DNA of 64,000 bases, from NCBI GenBank assembly GCA_945861565.1, contig CAMAUY010000006.1, positions 1 to 64,000 on the forward strand, written 5' to 3'. The position numbers and the translations under genes were made by a program. Shown here piece after piece: positions 42,353-51,903 of this stretch. The stretch is from Akkermansia muciniphila. Its GTDB lineage: Bacteria > Verrucomicrobiota > Verrucomicrobiia > Limisphaerales > UBA9464. The notes under the pieces were generated by a model, which worked only from the letters and a program-made list of their open reading frames with translations, searched no databases and was not told the origin of the DNA. The stretch's first letter is position 1; each line of letters starts with the position of its first letter.

Positions 42353-43290
42353 TGGAGTCCGCCACGGCCGGGGAGCCGTGTCTTGTTCTGGAAGGGGGAA
42401 CTCGGGCGAGCGGAGTGATCAAGCACGGCACGGAGGGTCGGCCGCTCATTAGCGTAATCACCGTGGTGTATGATGGGGAAAGTGATTTGGACGCCACGCT
42501 GCAAAGCAGCATTGGCCAGACCTATCCCAACATCGAGATTCTCGTCATCGATGGTGGGTCGACGGACAGGACCGTTGAGGTGATCCGGAGGTTTGACCGC
42601 TCGATTGACTATTGGGTGAGCGAACGGGACAACGGCATTTACGATGCCATGAACAAGGGGCTGGCCCGGGCAACCGGCGATTGGGTCATTTTCATGAACG
42701 GTGGCGATCAGTTCCACTCTTCGGCCGTGATTCAGGCATTGCACGATCGAGGGGCATTTAGTCGTTACGACCTGGTCTACGGCGATTGTGAAATGGTCTG
42801 CGCGAATGGATATAAGAGAATACTTCGATCCCGGCGGGTTGAAAACCTCTGGAAGGGCATCGTCTGCTCTCACCAGAGCCTTTTTGCAAAACGATCCCTG
42901 TTTAAAGACAACCCGTTCGACAATTCTGGAGGCATCACCCGTGATGCCTCCAAACGGGAGACGGGAAACCGCCGACAACTCTTTGAATCTGAGTTTCAGT
43001 TTGCCCTGAAGTGTTATGTGGAAAAACGCTCCTTTGGACGAGTGCCGATCGTCATATCACGCGTCGCAGCCGGAGGGACATCTCACCCTGAGCGAGTTGC
43101 GATCGCATTTTCCCTTTACAACGTCGTCAAGAAATTCAAACCGAGTCTAAAGACAATCCTTTATCACTGGTTTAATATTGGCTGGCAGGCCGCAAAACTG
43201 AGTGTGAGAGCTGTTCTCTTCGCCTCGGTCACGGATGCCCTCATCAAGGCGAAGGGGTATATCTATACAGTGATGACGAAGCAGAGATGA
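42352..43290 (+). CDS. Family 2 glycosyltransferase
   Basis: A 312-residue GT-A enzyme using an NDP-sugar donor. PLISVITVVYDGESDLDATL and VLVIDGGSTDRT-like LVIDGGSTDRTVEVI are the GT2 N-terminal motifs, and GDWVIFMNGGDQF contains the acidic metal-binding residues. The C-terminal end has an amphipathic helix. ATG 42352 is the better start: TAATG overlaps the DUF72 stop, and GGGAG at 42342-42346 is a good ribosome site; an in-frame ATG at 42340 is the alternative. An internal palindrome (42928-42951) adds residues around GGITRDASKRETG where the family usually continues without them. Confidence 0.88.
   Translation: MESATAGEPCLVLEGGTRASGVIKHGTEGRPLISVITVVYDGESDLDATLQSSIGQTYPNIEILVIDGGSTDRTVEVIRRFDRSIDYWVSERDNGIYDAMNKGLARATGDWVIFMNGGDQFHSSAVIQALHDRGAFSRYDLVYGDCEMVCANGYKRILRSRRVENLWKGIVCSHQSLFAKRSLFKDNPFDNSGGITRDASKRETGNRRQLFESEFQFALKCYVEKRSFGRVPIVISRVAAGGTSHPERVAIAFSLYNVVKKFKPSLKTILYHWFNIGWQAAKLSVRAVLFASVTDALIKAKGYIYTVMTKQR
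42928..42951. repeat. Perfect 10-bp palindrome inside the glycosyltransferase gene
   Basis: GGAGGCATCA at 42928-42937 pairs with TGATGCCTCC at 42942-42951 around a CCCG loop. It encodes part of SGGITRDASK within the coding sequence. See the linked finding. Confidence 0.7.
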
Positions 43291-43422
43291 AACCGCAGGA
43301 CAACAGGCGACGCTGGACAGCCGAAGCAGTATGGCGCACCGTGCTGACGTGAACCCGGAGGAAAGTCAATACGCCCCGAACGGCGCGGCGTCCGCCCCGA
43401 ATCTCGCTCATGCAGTGGCGTT

Positions 43423-44718
43423 ATGAAGCTGGGACTGACTTTGGCAATTTGCGCCTTGGCAACCGTTGGATTGGGGCAGGCTGACGATTGGGCGCATTGG
43501 CGCGGAGCGAACCGCGACGGTGTGGCTGCCGATATTTCAGGGTGGGATTCGCCGGGCATCTGGCCGCCGCAGGCGGTCTGGAAGGCGAATGTCGGCGCGG
43601 GGGCTTCCGCCCCGCTGGTGGTCGCGGGAAAGCTTTATGCCATTGGCTGGGCGGAGGGTCAGGACACGCTACGTTGCCTCGAAGCAGCGACCGGAACGGT
43701 CATCTGGGAACAAAGCGACACCGGGCCTGAATATGGTCGCCACTCGACGGGCGACAAGGGCCTGTACCGCGGGGCAACGGCCACACCGGAATTCGACCTG
43801 AAGACCGGCCTGCTCTTTACTCTTAGCTGCGATGGCAGCCTGAATGCCTGGGACACGAAGTCGCGAGGGAAAAGGGTCTGGTCGCTGAACCTATACGACC
43901 GCTTCGGAATTTTGCGGCGCCCGCAGATTACGGAGCGGAAGAATACCCAGCGCGACTATGGTTATACCACTGCCCCGTTGGTATGGGGTGAGTGGGTCAT
44001 CGTCGAGGCCGGCGATACGGAACGCGGATGCGTCATGGCTTTTGACAAGCGGAAGGGGGGCGATCCGGTGTGGACTTCGGAGAACCGTGACCCGGCTGGG
44101 CATAGTGGCGGCCTGGCGCTGATGATGGTCGAGGGTGTGCCCTGTGTGGCAGTCGCGACTTCGTATCACGCCCTGGTGGTGCGGCTGGATGGCAGTAATG
44201 CGGGAAAAACGGTCGTGGCGTTTCTATGGAAAACGGATTTTTCCAATACGATTGCCGGCGTGGCGGTGGCGGGCGCGGATTTGTTGATCTCCTCACGGTA
44301 CAACCAGATGGCGATGGCCCGCTGCGCGGTGAGTCTCAAGGGAGGTGGCCGGGAGGTCTGGCGGAATCGTCATCCGACGGGAGTCTGCACGCCCGTCATC
44401 CATAAGGGGCGGATTTATTTCGCGAATCACGGCGTGCATTGCGTCGATTTTGCTACCGGCGAGCGGATATGGGAGGGGGGCAAGATTGGTGATGCGGGTT
44501 CGTGTCTCGTAACCGGAGATGAGCGGCTGATCGTTTGGGGGAACGGCGGCGATTTGTCCTTGATTGAGGGGGCTGGGCGTTCACCGGAGAAGTGCACGGT
44601 GCTGGCGGAACGCCCGCGGATATACAACGACATGGCGTGGCCGCATGTCGTGGTGGCAGGCGGGCAGCTCTATGGCAAAACCTTGAGCGGGGATCTGACT
44701 TGCTTTTCACTCCGGTAA
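43423..44718 (+). CDS. Secreted PQQ-binding-like beta-propeller protein
   Basis: A 431-residue exported protein. The signal peptide (KLGLTLAICALATVGLG) precedes ADDWAHWRGANRDGV, the typical start of the PQQ-like propeller family. Repeats such as TLRCLEAATGTVIWEQ, then VCTPVIHKGRIYFANHGVHC, mark propeller blades. No sign of a PQQ enzyme activity; PVC homologues are usually non-enzymatic or of unknown role. Confidence 0.88.
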   Translation: MKLGLTLAICALATVGLGQADDWAHWRGANRDGVAADISGWDSPGIWPPQAVWKANVGAGASAPLVVAGKLYAIGWAEGQDTLRCLEAATGTVIWEQSDTGPEYGRHSTGDKGLYRGATATPEFDLKTGLLFTLSCDGSLNAWDTKSRGKRVWSLNLYDRFGILRRPQITERKNTQRDYGYTTAPLVWGEWVIVEAGDTERGCVMAFDKRKGGDPVWTSENRDPAGHSGGLALMMVEGVPCVAVATSYHALVVRLDGSNAGKTVVAFLWKTDFSNTIAGVAVAGADLLISSRYNQMAMARCAVSLKGGGREVWRNRHPTGVCTPVIHKGRIYFANHGVHCVDFATGERIWEGGKIGDAGSCLVTGDERLIVWGNGGDLSLIEGAGRSPEKCTVLAERPRIYNDMAWPHVVVAGGQLYGKTLSGDLTCFSLR

Positions 44719-44861
44719 GTTGACCCATTATTACTCTCTTTATCCTTTATCCTTCGATCGGACGTTGTTACGGCAGAATCTGGGACGTTCGCTAGATCTG
44801 CGGCTGGCGCAGGCGGCGGCGGCGGCGCGCGCGGTAGGTCGCTGGCGCAAGGCGCCGATGG

Positions 44862-46166
44862 TCACACTTCCTCAAGTCGTTCCGTTGCGTCTCCGAAACG
44901 ATCGAGACGCACGTTCATTTTCTCCATGAGCGATAGGTAGAGGCGGCACATTTGTCGGTTCGGCTTCTCCTTGTAATCGAGGATTCGGCCGCCCTTTATC
45001 CTGCCGCCACCCCCACCCACCAGGATCACGGGAAGTTGGGTGGCGTCGTGACTCCCGGTCATCATGCTGGAACAGAGCAAGAGCATTGAATTGTCGAGCG
45101 CGGTGCGGGGACCCTCCTGAATGGCATCGAGTTTGCGAGCGACGTAGGCCACTTGTTGGAGGAAGAACTGGTTCACTTTGAGCCAGTCGGCGGTGTCGGA
45201 GTGGGAGAGCAGGTGATGGATCATGTAATCCACGCCCAAGTTTGGGAAGCGCAGCGAAGAATGGTCGTTGTTCAGCTTCAGGGTGCAGAGGCGGGTCGTA
45301 TCGGTCTGGAACGCCAGCACGAGGATATCGCACATGAGACGCATGTGCTCGGCAATGTCCTGCGGGATGCCATCGGGAGGTCGTGGGATATTGGGAGCGG
45401 CGAGCGTTGGGCGCCAACCTTGCAGTTCCCCCTTCTTACCGGCCTGTTCGATGCGAACCTCGACCTCTCGGACGGAGTCGAGATATTCATCGAGCTTGCG
45501 TTGATCATTGCTGCTGATGTGGCGGCGAACGTCCTGGGCATCCTGGAGGACGGCGTCGAGCACACTCTTGTCGCCACGCTGGACTTCGTCTTTGAACAGC
45601 CGGTCGAAGGCGAGAGCGGGATAGACCTCCAAAGGGGTTGGGGTGGTCGGCGATGTCCATGAAATATGCGAGCTGTAGAGCATCGAGTAGTTCTTATGGA
45701 CCGACGGATTGGATTTTTCGCAACCCAGGACCAAGCTAGATACCTTGGTGGATTGGCCATATCGTTGCGCCAACAACTGATCGACGCTCGTGCCGGAGCG
45801 GATATCCCCCCCGGAGGCGAGGGGTGCGCCGGAGAGAATGTTGCCGGTTTGCGAGCTATGGATGTTTCCCTTGAGGGCCTCAGCATTGTAAAGGCCGCGG
45901 ATGAAGAGGGTGTTTTTCCGGAAATCGGTTAGGGGCTCCAACACCTTGCCGAACTCCATGCCACTGCCCTCACCCTTTGCCCACCATTCTTTGCCGTGAA
46001 ATCCGTTGCCGGCGAAGAAGGTGGCGAAACGCACCGGCGCCTCACTGGCGGGTTTTGTCGTGGTGGGTTCATCGCCCCAGACGGCCAGCGACTCCATCCA
46101 TGGCAGGGCCATGGTGACACCGGCACCGCGAAGCAGCGTACGACGTGAAAATCTGTGAGTACTCAT
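44862..46166 (-). CDS. Tat-exported DUF1552 (HXXSHH) protein, full-length copy
   Basis: A 434-residue member, the usual family length. RRTLLRGAGVTMALPWMESL is a Tat signal. The middle region (SGTSVDQLLAQRYG, then SLVLGCEKSNPS) that the copy at 10214-11155 lacks is present. The signature has changed: IHHLLSHSDTADW has HLLSHS, so the final His of HXXSHH is Ser. The C-terminus ends with a short alpha helix. It lies downstream of the giant DUF1592 gene on the same strand, 77 bases away. Confidence 0.9.
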   Translation of the reverse strand: MSTHRFSRRTLLRGAGVTMALPWMESLAVWGDEPTTTKPASEAPVRFATFFAGNGFHGKEWWAKGEGSGMEFGKVLEPLTDFRKNTLFIRGLYNAEALKGNIHSSQTGNILSGAPLASGGDIRSGTSVDQLLAQRYGQSTKVSSLVLGCEKSNPSVHKNYSMLYSSHISWTSPTTPTPLEVYPALAFDRLFKDEVQRGDKSVLDAVLQDAQDVRRHISSNDQRKLDEYLDSVREVEVRIEQAGKKGELQGWRPTLAAPNIPRPPDGIPQDIAEHMRLMCDILVLAFQTDTTRLCTLKLNNDHSSLRFPNLGVDYMIHHLLSHSDTADWLKVNQFFLQQVAYVARKLDAIQEGPRTALDNSMLLLCSSMMTGSHDATQLPVILVGGGGGRIKGGRILDYKEKPNRQMCRLYLSLMEKMNVRLDRFGDATERLEEV

Positions 46167-46243
46167 GGGAGATCGGGGCTGATAGGATTGTTGGATAGTG
46201 GGATAAAATGGAGCGGCGGGGAAGGCGCGAATTGTAGTTAATT

Positions 46244-49200
46244 TCAGTCTTCAAAGGCCGCATCCCTACCGCGGATTTCGCGGAACTGGCGGCTGCGAAC
46301 AATTGTTTCAACGGCGGAACTGAACGGGTAGCCATTCAGCGCCAACTGCCGCTGCATCTCGGACAAAAGCGGATTGTCGGACAACTGCACGCCTCGCCCT
46401 AACGAGTATCCGAGCAACTTTCGGCAGAATTGCCGGAGCACCACGCTGCGCTTCTTGTTTAGCAAGTAGTCGCGAAGGCCATCGATCCCTTCGATGGTTG
46501 AACCGTCCAGGGCGATGCCCTGCGTTTCCACGGGCCGGTCGGCGAGATCCTTGACGCGCGCTCGCCCGATGGCGTCAAAACCTTCGAGCACGAACCCGTA
46601 GCCGTCGATTCTCCGGTGGCAACCGGCGCATTTGGGGTCGTTGGTGTGCTTTTGCACGAGTTGGCGGACCGAGAGGCTCTCGGTGGCCTCGTCTTCGGGT
46701 AGGCGGGGGACATCTTTTGGCGGTCGGGGCAATTTGTCCCCAAGCAACGCTTCGGCCACCCAGTTGCCGCGCAGGATGGGACTTGTTCTCGACGCTCCGG
46801 ATTGTTTGGCGAGGGTCGCGCCGAACGCGAGTATTCCACCGCGCGAATACTTCTTAACGCCATCGACGCGCCGCCATTCCGGCCCCGTCACGCCTGGGAT
46901 CCCGTAATGTCCCGCGAGGCTCTCATTGAGAAAGGTGTGGTCGGCGTCGAAAATCGTGAGCAACGATCCGTCCCCACGAAACAAGTCGGTGAAGAATTGG
47001 ATGGGTTCCTCATAGAGGGCACCACGCAGCCCGGCAAAGGTTGGAAAATGGCGCTCGCTCTTCTCATCCAACTGGTCGAAGTCATGGATATGGAGCCATT
47101 GGCAAGCGAACTCGGTGGCCAATCGACGCACGCGGTCGTCGCGCAACATCTGCCGGGCGTGGGATGCGAGAACTTCCGGGTCGCGCAATTTTCCGGCCGC
47201 CGCCAGATCACGGAGTGTTGCGTCCGGTTGCGAGGACCACAGGAAGTAGCTGAGGCGGCTGGCGAGTTCCCAATCGGAAACGGGCGTTGATTCCCGACCG
47301 GGGATGGTCCGCTCCAGGCGGTACAAGAACGCGGGCGAGACAAACACGCGCGCCAGCGTGAGTCGTATCGATTCGTCATGCGGAATCTCCTGCTCTCGCA
47401 GCTTCTTATAAAGTTCCCTCAACTCTTGCGATTCGGAAACCAGTAACGGCCGGCGATACGCGTTCTCCGCGAAAGTTAGCAGCGATTCGAGATGCTTTGG
47501 CTCCGTCGTGATCAGCTCTCTCCGCAAGGCTGTCGCCCGCTCCTGAATCGGTTTCCGCAGCGGTTCGAACACCTTGGGATCGCCATCCTGGGTCGCATAC
47601 TCCATTAACTGGGCAAAAGCATCCACGAGCGTCAAGGCATCCTGGCTGACGTAGTGAAGTTCATTCCACATCCGGTCGAGGGCGGCCTTTTGCGCATCAT
47701 CCAACATCAGTCGGCTAAGTGCGTAATCCTCGCGGTGCAGAAGGGTCAGCGTGACGACTTCGTCGACGGGAACAATTTTCGTGTAACACAGCGCGGCGGG
47801 AAACGGCGCGCGAAAGTCGTCAAAATTGGATTCGATTCGACGACGGGCCGCGCTGCCGTCCCGGACGATGATCGGGGTACTGTGCGCCAGTTGATTTTTT
47901 TGTGACGTCCAGGATCCGCCGTCGCCCTTCACCGTGGCGGTTCCCGGCTGAAGCCGCGAGGGGGATTCGGGCTTGGCGGTTAGTACCTGCAGTTGAACAC
48001 TGCCTTCGCTGCCGGTTCCATCTTCAAGCAGTCCGGTTGTGACGAATTCCGCTCCGGCGACGAGGTCGGCTGGGAGAGGGATCTCGATGAGCGAGGGGGC
48101 TTGCAGGCAAAGACTGGTGGGATCCAGGTTGCTTCCGTTGGGGTGCCGGCCGAACTGGCCGGGTTCGAGCCCCCACTTTGAAATGTCCGGCGTAGCCGTT
48201 CCTGGCTCCGGCGATGCAGCGTTGCCAGCCGTCTTTGCGGACGGCGCTGACCGAATACGTTCTCGGACGGCGACGTTTTGTGCTCCAGCAAGTAGCGGCC
48301 CGCCCAGTGACGTCAACTGACGGTGCAAGACGGCGTCCGGGCCGTCCTTGGGGGATGGGGCATCCCGGCGGATCAGCGCCTGGACTGCGGTTGCGAATTT
48401 TTGTCGATCCGCAGCCCCTTCCGCGGATTGCCAATTGGAGAGCAATGATCCGACGGGAATCGACGGGCCGGCATCATGGCCGGAGACGGGCTCGGTATAG
48501 AAGTGCCAGATTCCAGCCGTGCCAAAACGATCCGCGTGCGGATTGCCCGCGAGAACGTCGGGTGACACATCACGTGTGAGGCTCCACTCCGGGCCATCTG
48601 CGGCGGTGCTCTTGAGAACCAGCTCAACATCCGTCAGGTCGCAGGAATGATTGCCGTCGCGCGGGCCGATGAGCAGCGAGATCAGATCACCAGTTCTCAC
48701 GGCGAGATTCTCGATCGGGCTGATCTTGATTCCCTTGCCGCCTTGGGCGGTGCCGGAAGCGAGGCGTTGGCGCTGGGTGCCACGACGCAGTTCGAGAGAC
48801 CAGACCACGCCATTGCCGCACTCGGGATGCGCGTGCGTCACGGCGGCTTCGACGCGCATCCGGGCCGAGATCGGGCTTCGCCATCCGACGGCTGCGTTGA
48901 GTTTTGGGGACGGATGCAAGGTGACGCCGTGCGCCTTCATATTACCCGGGATCCGCACCGCCTGGTCCGAGGAATTGGCGTACAGGCTGGGCGTGTCGGT
49001 GGTGCCCCAGCCATTGACGAAATCGTGGTTCGATGCTTTCTTCAGCTGATTCTTGAAATAGTCGAGCGGCTGGGTCGCAGTCGAGGTGATGCCGAGGTAT
49101 TCGAACCAGGCCGTCAGCACTTCAGAATCCACATCGTGACGACGGGCCAGTCCGGCAATATCGGTCTGACCCGTCGCAGCGCCGACCTCGGCCGCGGCCT

Positions 49201-50596
49201 GGAGACAGCGCACGACCGAAGCGGAGATCTTGTCGCGGCGAGCCTCCATTTCTCGGAGGAATTCGCGGACATCGCGCAGCGCCAGATCAGGGCGTCCGGT
49301 TAACACGAGCCTGGGTTGCTGCCAAACGACGTAGTCTCCGGCATTGCCGTCCCCGGCGTCATTCGCATTCAGATACAGGAAGACGTTATTTCCGTTCGTG
49401 GGCGCCGCCAGCTTGAGTCGCACCTCTAACTTGGAGATGAGGGGATTGACCGGTTCCATCCACGCCTTCGGCCCGCCAATTTTTCCGATATGTCCGACGC
49501 TGCTGAATTTCCAGAGAACCTTCTGCCAGTTGGCAATGTCAGCCGCGAGTGAGGCGCTGTCGGCCGGTGCTGACGAACGCCACCGGGCGCGAATGGGATC
49601 GAGAACGAGCGAGGGTTCCCGGCTGTTGAGAGTCTCCCACAAGGTCCCGAGGTACCGCGCATTGAGTCCGCGCTCCCGTGCGAGGGTCTGACGCGCACTT
49701 CCGATGTCGCTGGCCGAGGAGGATCCTTCCTTTGCCTCGCTCCGTACCCGTAGCTCCAGTGTAGCGGAGAGGTACTTCTCAAGTGGAAGTCGTCCCCCCT
49801 CGTTGGTATCGAAGACAATTCCCTGCAGATTCACCTTGTCGCCGCCTCGGGGATCGGTGAACTGACGGTAGAAACTCCGGATCTGAGCCAGCGTTTCATC
49901 CGTCCAGTCGCGGCGGGTCGTTGCGGGCGAAAACCGAATTCCATCCGGCAACAGGACGGCGTGGGCAGCGATCTCTTTGCCGGCGGCGAGATACTTGGTA
50001 ATCAGGGCGGGGGACATCACGAGCGAGTTACCGGTGTTCATGAAACCCTCGCCGGCGGCACTGTCCCCGGGGAATTCCCGAGCGGGATTGAGCGAGTCGA
50101 CCCCCGTCAGATCCCGGACGGTGAATGTGTATTCGGTGTTGTTGAGGCGGCGTAGGACGACCGGACCCGGGTCCCCAGCGCGGGCCTTCGCGGCTTCGTC
50201 CAGAACGACCTCGATCGAGTTGACGAGTCGTTCGCGATCGGCCGGTGTCGGCTGCGGCTTGTCTCGCGGTGGCATCTCGCCGAGCAAGAGCTGCTCGACC
50301 GCGGTCTGCCAAACCTTGGGGTGCTTCATCAACTCGCTCAGCGTTGTGACGTGTTCGAAGTCGACGTCGCCTTTGTGTTTTTCCGTGGAATGGCAACCCA
50401 GACAATATTCTTTGATCATCGGGCGGATCGTCTTGTCGAACACCGCCGGATCAAACGAGCTCGACTCCACGGCGATGAGCGAACGCGGGGCCAGGCAGTA
50501 CGAAATCACGAGGAAAATTGCAAAGCGCGTGAACTGCTGGGGGCGATGGACGGTCATCAAGAGTGGTTTCAAAGCTTGGGTCCGGTTGGCTTTCAT
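46244..50596 (-). CDS. Giant secreted planctomycete cytochrome c with DUF1587-to-DUF1585 domains
   Basis: A 1450-residue protein, much larger than the 861-residue relative at 7613. The hydrophobic segment FAIFLVISYCLA serves as signal peptide. The haem motif CLGCH is at residues 65-69. RRLNNTEYTFTVRDLTGVDS near residue 150 begins DUF1587. The C-terminus has DUF1595/1592/1588/1585, with CAGCHRRIDGYGFVLEGFDA carrying a further CxxCH. The extra length is mainly between DUF1587 and the C-terminal set (roughly residues 230-900), including possible concanavalin-like or PA14-like segments that I cannot name. The ATG at 50596 is used; M14 (50557) is an alternative. Confidence 0.9.
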   Translation of the reverse strand: MKANRTQALKPLLMTVHRPQQFTRFAIFLVISYCLAPRSLIAVESSSFDPAVFDKTIRPMIKEYCLGCHSTEKHKGDVDFEHVTTLSELMKHPKVWQTAVEQLLLGEMPPRDKPQPTPADRERLVNSIEVVLDEAAKARAGDPGPVVLRRLNNTEYTFTVRDLTGVDSLNPAREFPGDSAAGEGFMNTGNSLVMSPALITKYLAAGKEIAAHAVLLPDGIRFSPATTRRDWTDETLAQIRSFYRQFTDPRGGDKVNLQGIVFDTNEGGRLPLEKYLSATLELRVRSEAKEGSSSASDIGSARQTLARERGLNARYLGTLWETLNSREPSLVLDPIRARWRSSAPADSASLAADIANWQKVLWKFSSVGHIGKIGGPKAWMEPVNPLISKLEVRLKLAAPTNGNNVFLYLNANDAGDGNAGDYVVWQQPRLVLTGRPDLALRDVREFLREMEARRDKISASVVRCLQAAAEVGAATGQTDIAGLARRHDVDSEVLTAWFEYLGITSTATQPLDYFKNQLKKASNHDFVNGWGTTDTPSLYANSSDQAVRIPGNMKAHGVTLHPSPKLNAAVGWRSPISARMRVEAAVTHAHPECGNGVVWSLELRRGTQRQRLASGTAQGGKGIKISPIENLAVRTGDLISLLIGPRDGNHSCDLTDVELVLKSTAADGPEWSLTRDVSPDVLAGNPHADRFGTAGIWHFYTEPVSGHDAGPSIPVGSLLSNWQSAEGAADRQKFATAVQALIRRDAPSPKDGPDAVLHRQLTSLGGPLLAGAQNVAVRERIRSAPSAKTAGNAASPEPGTATPDISKWGLEPGQFGRHPNGSNLDPTSLCLQAPSLIEIPLPADLVAGAEFVTTGLLEDGTGSEGSVQLQVLTAKPESPSRLQPGTATVKGDGGSWTSQKNQLAHSTPIIVRDGSAARRRIESNFDDFRAPFPAALCYTKIVPVDEVVTLTLLHREDYALSRLMLDDAQKAALDRMWNELHYVSQDALTLVDAFAQLMEYATQDGDPKVFEPLRKPIQERATALRRELITTEPKHLESLLTFAENAYRRPLLVSESQELRELYKKLREQEIPHDESIRLTLARVFVSPAFLYRLERTIPGRESTPVSDWELASRLSYFLWSSQPDATLRDLAAAGKLRDPEVLASHARQMLRDDRVRRLATEFACQWLHIHDFDQLDEKSERHFPTFAGLRGALYEEPIQFFTDLFRGDGSLLTIFDADHTFLNESLAGHYGIPGVTGPEWRRVDGVKKYSRGGILAFGATLAKQSGASRTSPILRGNWVAEALLGDKLPRPPKDVPRLPEDEATESLSVRQLVQKHTNDPKCAGCHRRIDGYGFVLEGFDAIGRARVKDLADRPVETQGIALDGSTIEGIDGLRDYLLNKKRSVVLRQFCRKLLGYSLGRGVQLSDNPLLSEMQRQLALNGYPFSSAVETIVRSRQFREIRGRDAAFED

Positions 50597-50791
50597 GCGT
50601 ATTTAAACGGGAGTCCCCTGGAAGCTATCGGTTTCTCGGAACACATTCCAGGGGCTACATGTTTTTTTTGGAATTTTCCGAACGTGGATGCTTCGCTGCA
50701 GGCGGGAGGATTCGGCCGGATCGGAGCCGTTGCCAATTTTGGAGGGTAACGCAACCGCAGCGGGCTCTCTGGCGGGCCCTCGAACAACTCT

Positions 50792-50859
50792 GTAAATATT
50801 TAGTCAAACAGTTGACATTGTTAAAATATTGGTCTTCAATACCGTTAAATATTAGACAA
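50792..50859 (+). repeat. Repeated AT-rich motif upstream of the sigma factor
   Basis: GTAAATATTTAGTCAA at 50792-50807 and GTTAAATATTAGACAA at 50844-50859 are near-copies in the same orientation. A third related copy, GTTAAAATATTGGTC, lies at 50820-50834. Starts are spaced 28 and 24 bases, and the middle copy fills the -35/-10 spacer. They could be an operator for a regulator, possibly autoregulation. Confidence 0.5.
50812..50840 (+). promoter_or_regulatory. Candidate sigma-70 promoter for the sigma factor gene
   Basis: A perfect -35 TTGACA (50812-50817) is followed, after a 17-base spacer, by TTCAAT (50835-50840), a 4-of-6 match to the -10 consensus. It lies 67 bases upstream of the ATG at 50907. 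No transcription data support it. Confidence 0.5.
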
Positions 50860-50906
50860 GTAATTAACAGACCTGGTTTTAATTTAGAATTCAACCGTGT
50901 GAAATC

Positions 50907-51857
50907 ATGAAAAAGCGAAACAAGGAAAACCTACCTGCTGAAGTCAACCTCTCGATGGTACCGAGATTCTCGTTTATTCTCGGCGACGCTCAGTTTGCGA
51001 GTGTTGAGGCAGATCGGACCGCGGAACCAGCCACTGCGTTAGGCCGGTACATGAGGGAGGTGGGCGAAGTTCCGTTGTTGACCGTTGACGAGGAGATCGA
51101 ATTAGCGGCCCGCATCCGGCGGGGTGACGAGGCGGCTCGCGAGCACATGATTCGGGCTAATCTCCGTCTGGTGATTAAAATGGCCCGGGGCTACGAGGGA
51201 TTGGGTCTACCTCTGCTCGACCTGATCAACGAGGGCAATCTGGGTTTGATGAAGGCGGTTGAGCGATTTGATCCGGCCAAGGGCGGCAAGCTTTCCACCT
51301 ACGGATCTTGGTGGATCAAGCAATCGATCAGGCGGGCGATTGCCAATCAGTCGAAGACCATTCGCCTTCCCATTCACTTGATTGACAAAGTGACAAAGAT
51401 GCGTTGGGCGAGCAATCGGTTGCAGGAGCAGAACGGCCGGGAGGCGACGGACAAGGAACTGGCCATTGAGTTGAAGACCTCGATCCGCAAGGTTCAACTC
51501 TGGAAGCGGGCCTCGATGCAGGTGACCTCCCTGGAGATGCCATTGGGCGCGGAGGACGACGGAGGGCGACTTGCGGATGTTTTGGCAGATGAGAAAGTGG
51601 CATCACCTTATGAGCAGTTGGAGGAAGAGGGGAACCACTCCATGGTTCGGAACATGTTATCGCTGCTGGATGCCCGGGAACTGACCATTATTCGGGAACG
51701 GTTTGGTTTTGCCGGTGGGCGGGAGCGAACGCTGGACGATATCGGGCTAAAGTTTGGGGTGACCCGGGAGCGAATTCGGCAGGTTCAGAACATTGCTCTC
51801 GATAAGATGCGTCGGGCGATCGAGGCATTTGAAGCAGTGCGGGTGGTGTCCGCTTGA
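50907..51857 (+). CDS. RpoD/SigA-type sigma-70 family sigma factor
   Basis: A 316-residue sigma factor of group 1/2 type. Region 1.2 is around residues 42-72 (ALGRYMREVGEVPLLTVDEE), regions 2.1-2.4 from residue 82 (RANLRLVIKMARGYEGLGLP, LDLINEGNLGLMKAVERFDP, then STYGSWWIKQSIRRAI), region 3 follows, and region 4 contains RERFGFAGGRERTLDDIGLK and FGVTRERIRQVQNIALDKMR. It lacks the long region 1.1 of primary RpoD, so it may be an alternative (group 2) sigma factor. Region 2.4 and 4.2 residues resemble housekeeping specificity. Confidence 0.92.
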   Translation: MKKRNKENLPAEVNLSMVPRFSFILGDAQFASVEADRTAEPATALGRYMREVGEVPLLTVDEEIELAARIRRGDEAAREHMIRANLRLVIKMARGYEGLGLPLLDLINEGNLGLMKAVERFDPAKGGKLSTYGSWWIKQSIRRAIANQSKTIRLPIHLIDKVTKMRWASNRLQEQNGREATDKELAIELKTSIRKVQLWKRASMQVTSLEMPLGAEDDGGRLADVLADEKVASPYEQLEEEGNHSMVRNMLSLLDARELTIIRERFGFAGGRERTLDDIGLKFGVTRERIRQVQNIALDKMRRAIEAFEAVRVVSA

Positions 51858-51903
51858 AACGGCAGGTCGATCGGCATCGGCTGTTGTGCGGGTGTTGGCA
51901 GCG

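Larger units (their letters stand above)
50597..50906. other. Divergent regulatory region, AT-rich on the sigma-factor side
   Basis: This gap separates the divergent giant cytochrome and sigma-factor genes. The part from about 50790 to 50906 is conspicuously AT-rich in a GC-rich window and holds the promoter and repeats annotated separately. The remainder (50597-50790) shows no convincing gene. Confidence 0.6.
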
